From Oxyruncus cristatus (taxonomy: Eukaryota; Chordata; Aves; Passeriformes; Cotingidae), in assembly GCA_013399855.1 (NCBI GenBank), contig VXAY01005593.1, forward strand, positions 806,001 to 870,000: 64,000 nucleotides of DNA, in the 5' to 3' direction. The notes below the pieces were generated by a model. That model saw only the letters and a program-made list of their open reading frames with translations. It did no database searches and was not told the origin of the DNA. The position numbers were made by a program, and so were the translations under genes. Positions 60,443 through 64,000 of the stretch are shown piece after piece; the stretch's first letter is position 1, and every line of letters begins with the position of its first letter.

Positions 60443-63181
60443 CTGAGATAACAGGAGTGGAGCCCAGAAAAAAAGAATGATGCCAACAAACCAAAGAATT
60501 CTGTATAAATTACACAGCCGTCGTCTAGATTTCATGGAAGCTAATCCTACTTCTGTTTTGCTCTGTGTTTTTCAGTAGCCAAGCTCCTGCCATAATTACA
60601 TCTGGAACCTTTCCTTTCTTAAGCTGCTTTTTTTAGCATTGAAACCCAAAGTCATGCTGCAGAGCTCCAGGTTGACCAGGCAGTGGCTTGAGATTTTAAG
60701 TGCAACAAGTCTCATACTTTTCTATACATGAATGCGCTGGAATTATTATTTGAATGGATTGGCAAGAAATACAGTATCATGGCTGAGTGTTCTGATAAGA
60801 CTGAAAGGAAATATTTTCAAAGTATTTTGGTTTGTGAAAAAAGAATAGTTAAATGTTTTAACTTGTTGTCCCGGTTCATGATCAAAGCCAAGTGGAGAAA
60901 ACTTGTCTTTTCCCACAAAACGGAATTTTAATTTTCTGAGCAGCCCAGAGAATAATTCTCCATTCCCAGGGTGCTGGGTGGACACAAGCAGCATTCCTGG
61001 CGCAGTGCAATCTGTGTCTCTCTGAGATGAACACACACTCATTAGAGCACAAATCTGGACACCCATGGTCCATTCCCAGATACGGTCTTGGCTTATTAAA
61101 TCCCCCCTGCACCCTAGTGACACCAGATGGACAGTGACTTAATGAAAGCTTGTCTTAGGGTAATAACAGTCTTGACATATTTATGGAATAATGTGTGAAA
61201 CATGTTTTTAATTCCTGGCTGCAAAGGTGCTATTTAAGCACATTAATGTGTGTGCGTTTTTATGCAAGTTAAATAGGGGGGGCAGTAAAAAGGAATCTCA
61301 TTGATCCCAGAAACAATTTATCATCATGAATACGAGAACCAGAGAGTTGTTGTGTTAGAACCGTTGATTGTAAAATAAACAGCACTTTTTATTGAGTAAC
61401 CATGCATGTTCCCCAGAGTCTGAAGATCCATTACTTGCACCACTCTAGTCTCACCATGAAGCCAGTCAGTCAGCAGTGTAAATCTTCCTTCTCCTCAGGT
61501 CATCACAGAACACTTCAGCTGTGGTTTTTTTCTTCTTTTTCTTTTGCATTGTTTATAAACCTGCCAACATCTGAAGAGGGGACTTGTGTTTGTCCCAGAG
61601 GTCGCGTATTATACAACTCATTTGCTGGTTCAGTTACAGACACTACAAGCTGTCCTGCCTTCACTTTGCACGCTGGAACCACTTTGTGTTTGTAATTGAA
61701 CCAGCTCATCCCCCTGTGTGCTGTGAGACTTGCTGGACTCTGTATCTTTGGTCTGATGGTGCTAAAGCTGTACAGTAACTGTTTGAGATATCTGGAAAAG
61801 AGGTTTGGCTTGTAAGGAGTTGGCCAGATCCCAGGATCCCATTTTATTCTGTGATTTCAACACCTAGCAAGTGTTCCAGTGGTGGTGTTCAGTAGAAAAA
61901 GAGGGAGCTTGGGAAAATCTTCTTTGCTTTTCACAAAAGCTGATGTGGGCAGAATGAGATAATGAACCATGCTGAGTTTCCTGAAGAGCTGATCTGGGGG
62001 GGAAAAGAAAAAAAAAAAAGGAGAGAAGAAAATCCCCTGTGCATCTTCTGAGTCAGAGCAGGGCACACAGCCATTGAAGTGTTTAGTCCCGGTTAGGATC
62101 TTCAGCCTGGTGCACAGCCATGCACATGGGGATGATCGTCATGAAACACCAGAATGAGTTGCTGATGGATACAGGATGAAAGACCCAGAGCAGACAAGGA
62201 ACTTAACACAAGCCTGGGGAGGGTTTCTAGTGTTTGTGCTACCCTCAGGGGCAAGTGTTAAACCTAAGGAGGACTGAGGAAAGAAAAGAGAAAAGAGAGA
62301 AGGTGGTGTACAAGAGCTTCAAAGTGCAAGAAAAGATGAGACTGGCCCTTTCTCAAGAGCTTAGAAGCAAAATTGGCTTCCTGGAGAGAGAACATAAGAA
62401 ATCTGGCAACCTAAATATATTTAAAGGGCTTACAGCTCTCCAGGGAAAATTTTAAGGCTATTGAAGTGGAAAAACCCCATTTGCTAAAATTAAACAGGCT
62501 TTTTTTTTTTTTTTTCTCCCAGAAATAGAAAAAAATTAAAAACTGACAAAGCAGACAAATGTTTGGCAGGAGACCCAGAAAAGAAAAAAACAAACATCAC
62601 AACCTGGCAATAGCAACAACATGATGTGGGAAATCTGGGTAGGGGAGAGGTTCAGCCTGCTTCCTCTTTGTCTTCCACAAACTCTGCAAGGGGAAAGTAA
62701 GAAATTAGTTCATGTGGAGTTTTCTAAAGAGCCAACTTTACAAAAAGAAAATAAAAAAAAGTTCTTAAAAAGCCAGAGGAGAGCCTTTCCAAGCAGAAAT
62801 TTGAAAATTTAAGGCCAGTGAGAACTCTTGCAGAATTAGTGCTGAACAAGCCTTAATACCCAGTGTGTAATAGGGAATGGTGATTGCTGCTCGACCTTGG
62901 TCTTGAGCCTAATGCCAAGAACAGGCAGGGTCACAGTGAGTGGCTCATGTGATGAAACGGCAGGTGCTGAGTGATTTTGGTTAATTTGATTGCATATTTT
63001 GAAGAAATTGGCTGTGAAAATGTTAGTGTGAAACAGTGCCTGTTCAGGGCCTCTGTCTCTCCATCCCTGGAGCAAGGCACATGCCATTGAGATGGATTTA
63101 TTCATCTTGGGTTCTCAGCATCTCCATCCTTGCAACGCACGGAAAGCTGGAGGGCAACATGTGTGACATCTCAGCTCTTAC
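60443..63181. other. Unique non-coding sequence, no gene supported
   Basis: Contains an AT-rich, well-ordered segment at 61170-61330 that resembles conserved non-coding sequence, a purine-only stretch near 62264-62305 and a 16-T run at 62500-62515. Small splice-like pairs occur (for example around 62436) but are too short to call. Confidence 0.5.
62500..62515. repeat. Poly-T run
   Basis: Sixteen consecutive T. No retroposon body was recognised beside it. Confidence 0.9.
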
Positions 63182-63276
63182 CGTGGCAGCAAGTCATTGA
63201 CATGGTATTGGAGCTTTGCCCCAGGGAGGAGTGGAATCGGAGAGAGCAAAGTTCCTTTGAAACAGTCCATAAATCT
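63182..63276 (-). CDS. Weak candidate exon, 95 bp
   Basis: Minus-strand acceptor accacag (poor pyrimidine tract) and good donor (CCACG then gtaaga). One frame reads RFMDCFKGTLLSPIPLLPGA for its first twenty residues, and a second frame is also open. Its end phase (two bases) does not fit the start of 60343-60442, so another exon would have to lie between them. I keep it only because it lies upstream on the same strand as the exon chain at 58.3-60.4 kb. Confidence 0.1.
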
Positions 63277-64000
63277 CTGTGGTATTTGTGAAGTGGATGA
63301 CAGGTCACGGAGAACATCTATGTACTTACAGTGAGGTGAAAGTGAAAACCCTCCATTGACATCAGTACAATTATACTAATCCAAAGAAATAATTTGGCTT
63401 ATGAAAGAGGTGTCCTTGCATTTCCATGGCCAGCTAGGTGTGAAGGGCCCTAGCAGAAGGTCACTATTAACCTGCCTTGTTAATACTGTTGAGCTGAAAT
63501 GTCAAGCTTGTAAGCCCTTCCCTCCCTCAAGTGTGCAAGATGGATGTAGGTTCACATGGAGTGTATTCCCCTAAGATCAATGACCTGGTTAAGGCTAATT
63601 ACCACATACTCTTTCTCTAAATTAAAAAGGACCTTAGGAACTGAAAGCCCTGTATGATTAAGTGGCTCCAAAGATTAACTATGATAAGAGTGGTATGGTG
63701 TTTCAAGGTTTCCTTGTTGCTACGTATTTGTCACTCTCTGAACCCACCACATGGACCTTGGAGCTCTGATTCTAAAGGTCTGCAAAGTGAATTCGGGGTC
63801 ATTTATCAGTTGGGAGTGGACAAACCAAAGAAGGCTTTTGAGAACCAGCTTTGTCTGAGCAGCCAAAGTTTGATCCGCCAGGTATTGGCTGGGATAGTGA
63901 GCCTGGTGCTCCCCCCTCTACATTCACCCTGCTCTTACTGCCCTTGCTGTCACACGTGTGCTGAGCCCAGGGCAGCTTCAGGAGATTTTTCTCCAGACCC
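63277..64000. other. Unique non-coding sequence, no gene seen
   Basis: No repeat and no supported exon. Confidence 0.5.

Noticed and set aside
62430..62515. Tiny exon-like pair beside the poly-T run on the minus strand
   Set aside because: About 50 bp long, with its acceptor close to a homopolymer. Such pairs are common by chance.

Overview
This window reads as vertebrate nuclear DNA, most likely from a bird and probably a passerine. It has no operons, no ribosome binding sites, no tightly packed ORFs, no rRNA or tRNA gene that I could recognise, and no CRISPR array. Base composition is AT-leaning and CpG-poor. The dispersed repeats are the main clue to the host. Several carry the 3' end of avian/reptilian CR1 LINEs, with the phrase 'gaggtcccttccaacctaaa' or close variants. 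One fragment near 58.9 kb matches, from memory, the LTR of an ERVL-like family common in songbirds.

Layout. 0-5 kb: unique sequence with one possible minus-strand exon at 2.7 kb. 5.2-5.6 kb: a short perfect palindrome, poly-T tracts and a reversed CR1 piece. 5.6-33 kb: almost entirely unique intergenic or intronic sequence with two short CR1 tails (11.3 and 14.6 kb). 33-40 kb: three more CR1 pieces, a long pure ATCC microsatellite and a possible plus-strand mini-exon beside it. 42.8-43.9 kb: a very AT-rich block containing a strand-asymmetric A/C tract. 45-54 kb: unique sequence with an old CR1 scrap and one G-quadruplex motif. 54.28-54.62 kb: a compositionally foreign CpG-dense insert, perhaps an LTR. 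58.3-60.5 kb: three minus-strand intervals with good splice signals that could be the 3' end of a gene, with the songbird-type LTR fragment in one of its introns.

No complete protein-coding gene can be supported. The longest open frames (168, 155 and 153 codons) are about what chance gives in 64 kb of six-frame vertebrate non-coding DNA, and none shows a domain I recognise. The exon candidates rest only on splice-site and frame patterns and have low confidence. The window is best read as a gene desert or a large intron. I did not find a new biological system. The items most worth checking are the CpG-dense insert at 54.3 kb and the exon chain at 58.3-60.5 kb.
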